Shown here in pieces: positions 46,568 through 58,542 of a stretch of 64,000 nucleotides of DNA. Position 1 is the first letter of the stretch. Each line of letters begins with the position of its first letter. Under the pieces are notes generated by a model. It was not told the DNA's origin and searched no databases. It saw only the letters and a program-made list of their open reading frames with translations. The stretch covers positions 4,030,001 to 4,094,000 of the forward strand of contig JAPEIS010000001.1 in NCBI GenBank assembly GCA_029531795.1, written 5' to 3'. This DNA comes from Sclerotinia nivalis (Eukaryota; Ascomycota; Leotiomycetes; Helotiales; Sclerotiniaceae). The position numbers and the translations under genes are program-made.

Positions 46568-48689
46568 TTAACGACTGTTTGTTTTGCCGATGCTGCGTTT
46601 GCCGGAGAACTATTCACACATGTGTTAGAAGGGTACTTAAAATAAAGTTTGAGGGAGCCGTATTGAGACACGGTAAGAAATATAAAAGTGACTAGGGGAT
46701 GAGAGGGGAATAAACATACCAGATGCTTTGGTCTGACACCAGCAACATGCCTATCAGCTTCACCTTGTCTTGCCATACGATTCATCTTTCTCTGGCCAAG
46801 TTTCTGAGCACGTTCAGCCTTTGTCCTAGCTTCCTCATTTCCTGCAACACCATCATCTCTTCTGTTGGCCTGGCTTCTTGCTCTGCTCTTGGCGCGCATC
46901 TTGGCCTCATAATCAGGATCATCAACATCCATAGCATCTTCAGTTTGTGCGCGGCTGCGTACTTGGCTGCGGCCTCTAGATTGTGAGCGTGCACGGGCGA
47001 CAATGGAAGTAGTGTCGTGACCGAGAGAGTCGAGGTGGTCTTCCATCTCGGAGAGCTTCTTGCGAGTGGCGGAGCGGGGAATGAGAGCACGGTTTTTGAG
47101 GGATTTCTTCATCTTGGCTTCATTCTTGATGAGTTCGCGCTTCTCGCGGATGAGATTAGCCTTCATACGAATCTCGGCATCCTCGGCATCCTCGAGATCA
47201 TCATCAGAATCGTAATATCCTTCTGCTTCGAGCTTCTCTTCTTCCGCCTCCAAGGCGGCTAATTTGGCCTCGATATCGGGGTCTACGAAATCGTAAACGT
47301 TCTTTCCGTCGAAGATTTCGGGAATCTTGTCGTGCTTCCATTCGCCGTTTTCGAGCATATATTTATCCTTCAAGTCGACATTATAAACTCCAGCTCCACC
47401 ATTCTCTTCCTCGATATCACGAGCAAGCTGGATGCGCTCTGGATCGTTTTTGTCGTACTTCTTCTTTGCCAAAGCGGCCTCTGGGATGAAAGATTCTCTG
47501 ACAATACCATCCATAGGTCTTGCAACGTGGATTCTTGCAAGAACATCGCCCAATCTACCACCAACAGCACCACTGCTGTTTGTACCAGCCTTGAGCTTTT
47601 GAGCAACACGGTCCGCGATCAAACGCTCACATGCAGCGTTCTTTACCTCCTGAACTCCTTCAGCAGTAGTGCATGAGAGTTGTAATAACTCAACATCACC
47701 AGGTTTGAGGAGTGCCTGGAGTTGAGCCTGGGTCTCGGGATCCAAGTCTTCAGGGCGTGTAACATCAATTTTGTTGATGACAATGAAAACGAGTTTGTTG
47801 GCGAAAAGAGGTTTGATACTTTGAAAAAGTTGCATTTGTGCTTGAACCGTGTAGCCACACTGTTCAGACAAATCCATAAAGTAAAGAATGGCAGATCTCA
47901 AATGCGCAATGGCAGTGATAGATTGCATTTCAATTGTGTTCATCTCTTCCAAAGGATGATCCAATATGCCGGGGGTATCGATTGCTTGAAATCGTAGGTA
48001 TTTATAGTCGAAATGCCCAACGAACAAACTCTTAGTAGTGAAAGCATATGGCTGAACATCCACATCGGCCCTGGTGACACTCTTCAAGAAACTAGACTTT
48101 CCAACATTAGGATAACCGCAGATCAAAAGCGTTCTCGTATTTGGGTCGATGGATGGAAGACGACCTAGATGCTGACGAACTTGGTCGAGATACAAGAGAG
48201 GATCTTTAAGTCTTCTGCATATGGTGGCCATTCGTCCCAATGCAGCACGCTTAAGTTGTTTACATTGGAAAAGGGATTGACCATATTTGAGAAGTCGGAC
48301 ATAATCGCGAGAAACGATTTCAATGAGATGTTTAGCGGTTGACAATTGTCCTAGAGCAATTCGGAAATGGTCGGCATCGTAGAGAGTATTGAGGAGATCT
48401 TTGTGGAATGGATGAATATCTTGTAGTCGTGGGAATCCGTCCAAAATAAGAGAGAGCTTTTCAGAGAACGTCTCTGCTGTGAATTTTACCTTTCTGGTAT
48501 AGAAACCTGACACATGTTAGTTAAAACCATCGTCACGGAGAAGGCAATGAATTCTGTACCTCTAATTCTGGTAATGGCAAATCCTGAACGAATTTGTGTA
48601 GGCAATCGACGTTGTGTTCGGCTCAACACAATATCAAGAAATTCTTGAGAGGTTGGAACTGGTTGAATATCCTTCCATGTGGTCTTCAT
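46568..48689 (-). CDS. NOG1: NOG1, nucleolar GTPase for 60S ribosome assembly
   Basis: An essential Obg-family GTPase of pre-60S particles in the nucleolus. Three exons: 48560-48689, 46720-48506 and 46568-46609, with introns at 48507-48559 and 46610-46719, giving 652 residues, the usual family length. It starts [20 protein letters not shown] and ends [16 protein letters not shown], both diagnostic NOG1 ends. G1 is GYPNVGKSS at about 174-182, G3 is DTPG in [16 protein letters not shown], and G4 is NKID in VIVINKID. The conserved NOGCT region ([22 protein letters not shown]) and a Lys/Arg-rich disordered tail with [16 protein letters not shown] sequence follow. Without splicing of intron 2 the frame continues about 96 codons into false sequence. 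The start codon lies only about 0.7 kb from the RIP-affected repeat island. Confidence 0.97.
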
Positions 48690-49361
48690 GATGGGCAAAT
48701 GGTATCAATGAAGTGTAATGGAGGAGTTGATGGGGATATTCAAGAATCTCGGTTTGAAGTTCTTTCGATAAGAATTTGATAATTTTTTTTTGCTTAGTGC
48801 CTTAGAGAATAAACGCACTAGTGTATCTTATCGCTAGCCGAGAAATTCCCATTCGGAGACTGAATGGGTGTGACTTTATCCAGACTCCATCATATCAAAT
48901 GCAAATACCAGTATTACTTTCACTTCAACCATATCGAAGTAATCTGAGCTGGTAAGGACGAAAGTGCTGTGCTCACAGATCATTTAAAGAGGTCGAAATT
49001 GAATCACATTAGGCGAATAAAGCACACCCTTACCTTCATGTGGTGTGGCTCAAAAGATCTTGCGGCGTCAACTTATCTTCATATAGGAGAAGGGTTCGAA
49101 AGGTTAATTCTAAACATCAATGATAATACTCTTTATTAATATCTCTTAAATCTTCACATATTTTAAGGTCCTGTATACTAATAGTCAAAGCCAAACGTAT
49201 TGAAAGTTTGAAGCGAATATAATGTTGTATTGATTTAATACAGAATTCTCCCAATTATCCATTTTTTCAGGGTCGTCCATTCCCCACTATAATATTCTAG
49301 GTGCAGATGAGGGGAGACGAAAAAAAGTTATTTCCCCTCCATGACATAGACATCTAGGCAT
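48690..49361. other. NOG1 promoter and transition to repeat island
   Basis: About 670 bp upstream of NOG1. Composition becomes progressively richer in A+T toward 49.36 kb. No gene was seen. Confidence 0.55.
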
Positions 49362-50114
49362 TGTTACGAATTCCAAGACACACCAGAATACAGGATCATC
49401 AAAATCAACGAGGGAGTTGATTCCAAAAAAGAGAGGCATCATACCCCCTACTCACCGCATTAGAAAACCATACCTACCGAATTCGAAATTTGAAACCGAT
49501 ATTCGAAAGAAAAACAAGAAAACCACACCTTACCGAAACCGAATCGAATACGAAAAAAAAGCTATGATACCGAAAGCAAACCGAAGGAGAATAGAAGAAA
49601 TGAAAGTTTTAAAGGAATTATAGTTCTTGGTATTCTTGTACTATAATACAACTACGAATTATAGTTATAGAGATGTCGAACTTCATAAAATGAAGATGTA
49701 GATACTATAGTATATTGTCATTGTAGGAGTTAATAAGGCTTCGAAACGATGCTGAAGATTATATAAAGGGTTACCGATGGATATTCGAAAGGCTGCTAAA
49801 TGGTATTCGAATTTGAATGGATCGAAAAATCCCCGATGGAGAACCGAACCAATATAGCTATCGGGACGAAAGCTTTCAGAAGGGAAGACTCTATTACGAA
49901 TCTGAAAGCAGATCGTAGGCAAGCCGAAACCGGGCCGATATTATACTATCCCGTGATAGTATAATAATGATAATTGATTTAATAATTAATTTTTGATATT
50001 ATTTAGAGTTCTATAGTTGATTTTTCCGTTCTTCTATTTTGATATTGAGTGTCACGGGGTCATCGTATAAGGTATACGGAGACCGCCGGAGTTCCGATCA
50101 ATAGGGATAGGGAT

Positions 50115-50358
50115 TGTAACGATCCTGTATTAATGCCTTAGGCCATTCTTTATTTTGTTCTTTGGTCCCTTCCGAAGGGATCAAAATGCCTTAGGATTGT
50201 CTTGCATTTATTTCACTCTGTATTCGCTTAGGTTTTGGTCCCCTCCGAAGAGATTATAAAAGACTCAACTTTATTATCTTTTGTACGATAGTTTGTTATT
50301 CTCTAGTATAGATTAATTGATTCATTCTATTATACCTTGAATTAAGACCATCGTTATA
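50115..50358. repeat. Solo LTR, 244 bp, with GGGAT target-site duplication
   Basis: Begins TGTAACGATCC and ends ATCGTTATA, near-perfect terminal inverted repeats (the last CA is TA). It is flanked on both sides by GGGAT, a 5-bp target duplication. It contains a TATAAAAG box near 50268. Nothing of an internal region is attached, so it is a solo LTR left by recombination. The host family is not identified. Confidence 0.88.
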
Positions 50359-50471
50359 GGGATCGGTCTTCGAATAAGTGTAGGCTAGCCTTGTCGGGCT
50401 AGCGCTATACACAAATATATTTAAAAGATTGTTCCTATTATAAAATCGTAATTCCTTAAACTATATCTTAT

Positions 50472-50715
50472 TATAACGATTCTGTATTAATATTTTAAGA
50501 TTATTCTTTATTTTGTTTTTTGATCCCTTCCGAAGGGACCAAAATGCTTTAGACTATCTTTTATTTATTTCACTCTGTATTCGCTTAGATTTTAATCCCC
50601 TCTAAAGAGATTATAAAAGGTTCAACTTTATTATCTTTTGTATAATAATTTGTTATTCTTTAGTATAGATTAATTGATTCATTCTATTATGTTTTGAATT
50701 AAGATTATTGTTATA
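50472..50715. repeat. Second 244-bp LTR copy, RIP-diverged
   Basis: The same length as the copy at 50115-50358 and alignable base for base without gaps. The differences I can see are transitions (for example CCTTAGG versus TTTTAAG). It begins TATAACGATT and ends TTGTTATA. Flanks share only TTAT, so a target duplication is uncertain. It lies 113 bp from the first copy and abuts the minus-strand gypsy LTR. Confidence 0.82.
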
Positions 50716-50760
50716 TTATAACAAATTCATTAGTTTCTTTAAAAAGAACAGAATATCCTT

Positions 50761-51520
50761 TATCACGGTAAGGGAAAAGGTATGTGTAGGTTTGATCTAT
50801 TGTTGTACTACGAGGAGGAGAAGAAGGTCAAGGAGGTGATCTGACTATATAGAAGTGAGTGTATGTATGTGTGTTTAAGGTATATATGATCACGTGCAGG
50901 TGAAGGGAGATGAACCCGTAACAGTATCCCCTTTTCAAGAAACCCATTTGATCTTAAATGGGTATTAAAAAATAAAGAAAAATAAAGAAAAAATACAGAT
51001 CTTTTTTTTCAATTAGATTTCTGAACAAAAAACGTATGATATTTTTCAATGATGTTATATTTCTTATTGTTATAATATATAATATACTTTTAGGTGAAGC
51101 GAACAATCTTAATACGAATGGATCTTTGTAGAGTAGATGTAGTAATCGCGTTGTGTGATTCCGATTGCAAATTCTGTGGTTCCGGTTGTAATATAGTAGC
51201 GTCGGGGTGTTTTAGGATTTAAGCTGGCGGTTTTAGCTTCTTTGAATGAAGGCGATGATATTCGATAAGAACTTTCTTGTTACTTTTTAAGTTATTAGCT
51301 GTGTTAAGATCACATAGGCAAAGAATCAATTAGTCGTAAAACCGTAGCCCAAACTTTTCATTACCCTTTCTAATCATGAATAAACTATTACTTTTAAGTT
51401 CAATCAATAAAGAGATATCAGAACGCCTATAGTTCGCCACCATTCCTGTCCTTTCATAAGCAATACAAAGAAGCTTGTTTACTAAACATTCCAAACTGAT
51501 CGATGACGTTCCTACGCTGA
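50761..51520 (-). mobile_element. 3' end of a minus-strand Ty3/gypsy element (LTR 50761-50923 plus internal remnant)
   Basis: On the minus strand the order is internal remnant, polypurine tract (AAAAGGGGATAC at about 50924-50935), then a 163-bp LTR starting TGTTACGGGTTCATC and ending CCGTGATA. The LTR is the inverted, slightly diverged twin of 59285-59447. The polypurine tract directly before the LTR shows that this is the 3' LTR of an element whose body lay toward higher coordinates, not a solo LTR. That also explains the lack of a target duplication. The body is truncated near 51.5 kb where copia-related sequence begins. A short hairpin (CCCATTT/AAATGGG, 50943-50962) precedes the tract. The right end is approximate. 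Confidence 0.75.
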
Positions 51521-51575
51521 TGATTCGAAATGAGAACGCCTCCGTCTAGGTTTCTTGTTTTGACGAAACTGTTGC

Positions 51576-54500
51576 GTGATCGTAACAATTGAAGCTTTAC
51601 AGAAATTCATCGATATTATAATTATATCAAATTCTAATTTTAATATTAATTTCGTTTTCGGAATTGATAATATTAATTTAAAGAGAACTATAATACTTGA
51701 TATACTTATTAACAATATTACTTTTTATATTATAAATATTTATACTCTATTCTTTTTATCATTTACAAATATAAATCGATTTTATATAATCTTTGATAAT
51801 CTTGATAATGTTATTGTAGATTCCAAAGGGAATTATGTTTGTTCTATAATTAGAAGATTTAGTCATATATTTCTTTCATAGAATATTATTCCTTTTATCA
51901 ATTCAATAGAAGTATATCTTTCTATTCTGTTCTTCTATTTCATCGATATAAAACTTCAAAGATTGCATTATCGATTTGGTTATTCATCTATAGAAAAACT
52001 CTATAATATTCTAAAACGTACTGACTATAATAAATATATTGAAAAAGAATTTTGTGAGTTTAATAAGTTTTGCTATTTCTATCAAAAATATAATAGATTT
52101 TCAGAACGATTCAAATTTACTTTATATGACGATATCGAATTCAATTTTATAGTTTATATTAATGTTATATATTTAAACGGAAAACCGGTTCTATATATTA
52201 TCGATTAAGTAATATGTTTCCAAACTGTACGATTTCTATTTAATATTTCAGCAATTGCAATTTGGAATACTCTAAAGGAATATTGGATTGATATTTATAT
52301 TGGATCTTCAGATTATCTAATTTACAACATTGAAAAGAATTTCATCGGAAAAAAGTTTGTAGATCGAGCTTTATCTATGAATATAATAATGAAATCAATT
52401 CCTATTGAATCCTATTGATTAATTGGTATTGTTGAACGATACTATATATCTCTTTATCGTGTATACGAAATCATTATTGAAGAAATGGTTCAAGAACCTG
52501 GTGTTACACAGGATATACATCTCCAAATAGCTATGAAATCTATGAATGATTCAATTGATCCAAATAGTATAATCCCTATACTATTTGTATTTGGAATATA
52601 CTTTAGAATCTCCAATCTAGACCCTTCAAATCCTATTATTCTATAACGAACTGCAACTATTGAAAAAGCTATATAGGAGATTTACAAACTTTGTATATAA
52701 AGATAAATTAACAATATTTTAAATCAACGAAATAGTTCTTTAATAAATTATATTTACGATCTCTTTATCAATTTTGATGTTTTGGTATAACGAAAGGTTA
52801 CTGTTTCAAAGAAAAACAAATAAAAAGATTTATTCCCTTTCTTCAGAATTAATAACGAAACCTGTAGAATTCAATTTTCTAATAGAATTATTGAATTCAG
52901 AAGTACTATTGTAAAGCTATATTATTCCAAATCAAAAGAAGCAACAGATTTATTTGATAATCCTGATAAGGAAATCAACCCTTCTGATAATCCGGAATCA
53001 ACAAATCAAAATCCAGATTCACCAAATCCAATACAGAAGTCTAATCGAAATGCAATCGTTTGTACAATAGCATTCTTTATACTTGCTGTCATTTATTCTA
53101 TTAATTACATTATATAATGTCCTTTAAATCGAATTGAAATTCCAATAGTTCATCAATATTTTTCGGAAACACTATTGATATCAAATTCTGATTTAATCAT
53201 TTTCCTAGCAAACGAAGATCTTGAAACTACTTTACCCAAGCTTAATATTGTCGACTCTTATAGAAAAGAGATCAAAGGATTATTAGAAAAAGAAACTTTC
53301 GAAAATGTTTTTATCTCTTCAATTCCCACTAGAATTTGTATCTTCGAAAACCGATTTGTCGATGAGATTAAATATACCGGAATTGATAAGGTTATAGAGA
53401 AATCACAATTAGTAATTCAAGTATACAACAATACTAAAAAAGAAACTGTTTTGATTCAATCTTCAATTTTATAAAGAATTAATTAACAGAAACTATTGAT
53501 TCTAATTTCAATCTTTAAATTAAAGAATATCTATATTTATTTTCGCGATATCTTATAAATCTATATTCAAGCTACAATAGAGCTAAATCGATCATTTTAT
53601 ATTTATCCTCCTTAGGAAATGCATCTTCTATAGAATATCGTTCTTCAAATAAAGAAACCTTTATATAGTATTACAAAATCAGATAACTATTGATTCAAAA
53701 TATACCATAACTATCATACGAATCGTTTCGGTTTTACAATTTCAATCTATAATTATTGTCTTCTTTATCGAAACAACAATATACTTGTATTTGTTAGTAT
53801 TCAAACCAATGATATACTTATTATCGTTAACAAAGTATTTGCTGAATTAGAATAGAAACAATTCAAAACTATTAACTTTCCAATAAAAAATCGTAAAATA
53901 TTAATAAAAACGAATCCTCTCAAATTCAATAGAATTATTGTATCATTAATCAATGATATTATCAATCTAATTCAAAAGCAATATTACAAGAACCTTCAAC
54001 AAATCATTTTCAATCTTGTAGATTTTAAAGATACCAAAAGCAAATTACAAAAGAATACTTCAATTCAAAAACAATACATTACTCAATGGACTAAAGAAGT
54101 ATATATTGTTAATCTCATTTAATCAGAGATTACATATTCATTATCCCGCATTGTTCAAATTATTGATCCCATTCCAAAAGATATTGAATTCATGAATAAA
54201 ACTCTTTTTTAGCAATTCTATAATACTATTAGAGGATTGAAATTCATTCTCCTCGATTCAAAAACTCTTACCCTTTTTGCATTCGTAGATACAGAATTTG
54301 CGAATAACCCTGATTACTTTTCTCAAATCGAATATATTATAATTTTAACAAACAAACCCAAAAACGCGAATACCCTCTATTAGATTTCTATTAAATGTAA
54401 AAGAATTACTAAAAGTGTATTAATTTCAGAACTTTATATAATAACTTTTGGATTCGATATAGTAAGTATTATAAAATCTTCCCTTGATCAAATGACTATT

Positions 54501-54764
54501 TGCGATTATCCTATTCCACTTGTAGTATATACCGATTTGAAATTACTTTACGAATGTCTTGTTAGATTCGGTATTACATACGAAAAGCGATTGATGATCG
54601 ATTTGATGTATATTCATCAATCGTATAAGAGACGAGAGATTCAGAAGATCCGCTGGATCGATGGAAATACTAATTCTACTGACGCAATAACGAAGGCTAA
54701 GCTTTATCAAGCTTTGAAGGAATTGATTGATACGAATAAAGTTAAATTGAAAATAGAGATATAG
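51576..54764 (+). pseudogene. Decayed Ty1/copia polyprotein (pre-integrase, integrase, RT, RNase H)
   Basis: All readable segments share one frame. Near 51800 the sequence looks like the region before the GAG-pre-integrase domain. At 51963-52208 is the pre-integrase/integrase zinc segment (LHYRFGYSSIEKLYN, then CEFNKFCYFYQK where the family has a CxxC pair, so one Cys is now Tyr). At 52250-52330 is the integrase core. At 53175-53474 reverse transcriptase begins (RKEIKGLLEKETFENV, FENRFVDEIK). The RT active site near 53799-53822 reads IQTNDILII where an Asp-Asp pair is usual. RNase H follows (FVDTEFANNPD at about 54286) and the C-terminus VYTDLKLLYECLVRFG, IRWIDGNTNSTDAITKAK. There are many in-frame stops. 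No flanking LTR was found for it, so the ends are those of recognisable coding sequence. Confidence 0.87.
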
Positions 54765-55704
54765 ATGAAAAGAACAAATATTAAGATTTAATATTTTCAA
54801 ATATTGAGGATTAGGTTTTCGGATATTATAATTTTGGGTTTTTCTATTTCGTTTTTGTATTTACATTTAATATAGCTAATCATTCTTTTAAGAAAATAAT
54901 CAATATTGATATTCATATATTTTAAAAATATATAATTCTCACTTAAACGAAAACTTCTATATTGAGGCCATTCACACTCAATGATTCTTTCGAACCTTGA
55001 TATACAATATAACCTTTAATTTAGAGATCAATTGTATAACAATCCAAACGCCCTTATAGAAATCTCTTTTGTGAATAACCTCAATACAATCATAAACGTT
55101 TTAATCAATTCTATCGGATACGATAATCACGGAGTCGTACCGACATTTGAAGATTTGAAGGATTTGATCTTCAAAGGGCTTATATTACATCTGCAAAATA
55201 TTTAAAACTCTATTAGTGATAATAGCTAGCTATTGTCCCTATTATTCTATTTGTCTTAAAAATCGTAGGTCGATTTTTTTGTCATTGTTATCCTATTATA
55301 TAAGTTTATTGTCCCTGATATTACATTATATAAGTCTATTATCTCTATTGTCATATCATATAAATCTATTATCCTTATTGTCATACTATATAAATCTATT
55401 ATCCCTATTATCCCTATTGTCTTGATATTGTCCCGATATTGTCCCGATATTTTCCCGATATTTTCCCGATATTATTCCGATGAATTTTTAAAAAAAAAAA
55501 AAGGAATTCGAATTATTTGAATATTATTTATTTCAATTGAATTATCATTTATTATTATTTATATTAACTATTATACTAATTATTATATTAATTATTTACT
55601 TTATCGAATTTAATTTTTTTTTGGAATCTCTCATCAATCACCCCACCACCGAACTATAGAACTATCACTACCCGATAACACCGAGTACGATAAAAATGAT
55701 TATA

Positions 55705-55760
55705 ATGAAAAGAATAAAAAGAATAAAAAGAATAAAAAGAATGAAAAGAATGAAAAGAAA
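55705..55760. repeat. 9-bp A-rich tandem repeat (GAATAAAAA)
   Basis: About five to six units of GAATAAAAA, with the last two reading GAATGAAAA, seen directly. Confidence 0.85.
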
Positions 55761-55773
55761 ATTATTAATATAT

Positions 55774-55850
55774 TATCACTATTATTCTGATTTTATTTAT
55801 ATATAAAAATATATCATCACTATTATTCTGATTTTATTTATATATAAAAA
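55774..55850. repeat. Direct duplication of a ~36-bp AT-rich unit
   Basis: The segment containing CACTATTATTCTGATTTTAT followed by TTATATATAAAAA occurs twice in tandem, separated by a few bases, essentially identical. Confidence 0.85.
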
Positions 55851-58542
55851 CCTATTATAGCTATTGTCAAGCTTTTGTCGAGGCCTTAAACCTATTGTCC
55901 CGCTATTGTCCCGATTAGCGTATATTAGCCAAATTAGCGAAATACTCTATCGTTGTCTTTATAAATATTTTGCAGATGTATATAAATAGATTATAACTTG
56001 TACCATTTTCATTTATAATTTATCTAGTAAATTTGATATAATTCTCATTTTGATCTATTTAGTGATTATTTCTTATTCTACACATTCTGATCTTCTATTG
56101 AATTCGTATATATAAAAAAAGGATAACTTAAATTTAATACCTTCTTGTTTAATCCATTTCTCGAAAAATATATCTTTTATAATCCCAATAATAAATATAT
56201 CATTATCCTATTTGATTCCTATAATTATTAGACTATATTTACAATAAATCCAAACAAAAAAACTTTATATAATAAAAAACACTTCATTGTAGGTTTTTTT
56301 ATAAAAAGGATATAAGAAGATCTTACTATTATATATATTTTTGATTACAAAAAGCTATAATATATCTATATACTTTTTATCGAAATCAAAAAGATCCCAT
56401 TAGATTTTATAAAATAGCCGAAACAATTAACGATTATTCAATACGCAAAAGATGATCTGTTTTATATAGATACGAATATAATCTATACATTCAATACAAA
56501 TGATACCTTTTATTTTAATATTTTATATTGTAAATACTAGATATTCAAGTATTTCCTTTTCCAGATATTCTAAATGTTTATATTATAATTCACTCATATT
56601 CTCTTTAGAAAAAAATAGATTACAAAATCGATAGAATATTTTATTGATTTTACAATTCATTATTAAATATATCAAAGAAGAATTGTTTACAAAAATAAAT
56701 AAAAGAATATTCAAATAAATTGAAATTAATTTGTATTCTAAAAATACAAGATTTTCAATATAAGTACATTTAGTTATTATAATATTATTTGAAAGATCTC
56801 CTTTATAGAGAATACAATTGTATCTAGAATATTATATATTAACTTTCAACAATCAAACCTCCAAAATAATATTGATATAGAAATTAGAGATTAATACTAC
56901 ATTATTCAAAACGAAATCATCATTAGAATAACCCTTTCTTTCAATAATTCCTTTGATTATACAAATACTACAATCCAAAACTTGAAAAAATATAATACCT
57001 GCCTTTATAAGATTATTAAATCCAAATAATATATATTGATGATTATCCATAAAAAAGATATTATTCACAATATATATAGCATCACAATTATCGAATAGAA
57101 TACTATTGAAAAAGCAATGAATCTTTATAATAATAATATAAACTCCTACTTGATTGATTTGAGTATCAAAAACAACAATATTGAATAGAATTTCGGAAGG
57201 ATTTATATTTGATTTTATTTATTTTCCTTTGATTTATTTAATATATAAATATTTCTACAATTATAAATTAATTCGATCTTTGATTATCTTTAATTCGGAT
57301 TCAATATAATACTATCTAAATATTGTATCTACTTTATCAATAAATATTAACTTTATAATTCGACAATTACTTATATAATATTAATATTCTAAACTATTCT
57401 TCCAATCAGCTTCCGTTTTATAAGGATATCTTCAAATTCTATTAATATCTGAATTACTTTTAAAATTGATCCTTTTCTTATTCTTCTTGAATTTTTTATT
57501 ATCTTAAAAAGAACTAAAAATGAAATACATATCTCCTTTGATTTTAAAAACTATCAAATCCTAATAGATTAGTTTTTCAAAGATATCTCCGAATTGTTAA
57601 AATGAAAGATTAGATAATCCAAATTGATTATTTATCTCAATTTATATAATTATAATATTTACTCAGATTGGAAATAATCTAATATCAACCATTTGCAAAA
57701 ATACAATAATAGCTATTTCATCCTGAACCTCAATTATTTTATATAAAAAAACTTTAATATAAACTATAATTCAATCTTTATATTATTTAATAGAATCAAT
57801 TCTACCGAACAACACTTATATTAGCACAGACCGATATTTATATAATATTATTATTTTGATAGTGATTACTATAAAAACGAATTTCCGTTTAAACAATAAA
57901 ATGATTATTTTGAATAAAAAAAATATAATACCCTTATTACGAATAAATAGCTCTATAAAATAAACTTGGTTTATAATTGATTCAATCTATTTATATAAAT
58001 TTCGAAAAACTTTGTGATTCTGAGTATATTCGTATTAACAATATCGATATTTTGTTTGAAGAATACTGAATTCGACTATGATATCTTGAAATATTATAAA
58101 GAAAAGAATAATAGATCGAACTAATATAAATCCCGATATATTTCCACTGGAATTCTCTATATCAATATCTCTACTTGTATTTTGCCGAACTTGGATTGTT
58201 GTAAAGTATTTCGAGAATTCTTATTGATATCGATCTTAATTAACTTGATTATATTTAGCCTGAAAATCAACAATAGAAAATAGAATCGGCGATTTAATAA
58301 ATAACCAATCGATCTGAAAGATAATTGATTTATTTACCAAATCGGAATTAAAAGTGGTTCTATTTGAAGTGAATATAAGAGAATCGTTATCTGAATCGAT
58401 TAATTCTCAGATTCCGACAACTAAACATTTATTTTGCAAATGGAGATACTACTCTGGCCATTGAGTATGAATAACAAGAAAAAGAGAATCAGATTGATCT
58501 TTCGTTATATTTGGAAAATAATAGGAAAAAGATATAGGATAA

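Larger units (their letters stand above)
55187..55979. mobile_element. Possible 793-bp inverted-repeat element (MITE-like), uncertain
   Basis: An 18-bp sequence, ACATCTGCAAAATATTTA, occurs at 55187-55204 and as its exact reverse complement at 55962-55979. The interior has repeated TATTGTCCC/TATTGTCCCGA motifs near both ends (about 55233-55470 and 55862-55915) and tandem repeats in the middle. Flanking pentamers ATATT and ATATA are similar but, in such AT-rich DNA, prove no target duplication. There is no coding capacity. It could also be chance or part of a larger decayed element. Confidence 0.4.
54765..58542. other. Very AT-rich DNA, no gene recognised
   Basis: About 3.8 kb of extreme A+T content. 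At 55032-55204 a frame with FEDLKDLIFKGL-type content remains but has no known match. Within 55187-55979 is a possible inverted-repeat element. The stretch 56000-58540 contains only short chance frames. It is probably decayed transposon sequence too degraded to name. Confidence 0.5.

Noticed and set aside
49417..49623. Plus-strand Lys/Arg-rich frame at the left edge of the repeat island
   Set aside because: A-rich low-complexity translation of decayed repeat DNA without a recognisable domain.
50472..50720. Target-site duplication for the second 244-bp LTR
   Set aside because: Flanks share only TTAT within very AT-rich sequence, too weak to claim a true duplication.
55216..55425. Leu/Ser-rich 69-codon frame
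   Set aside because: Generated by the TATTGTCCC/TATATAAGTCTATTAT-type repeats, not a gene.
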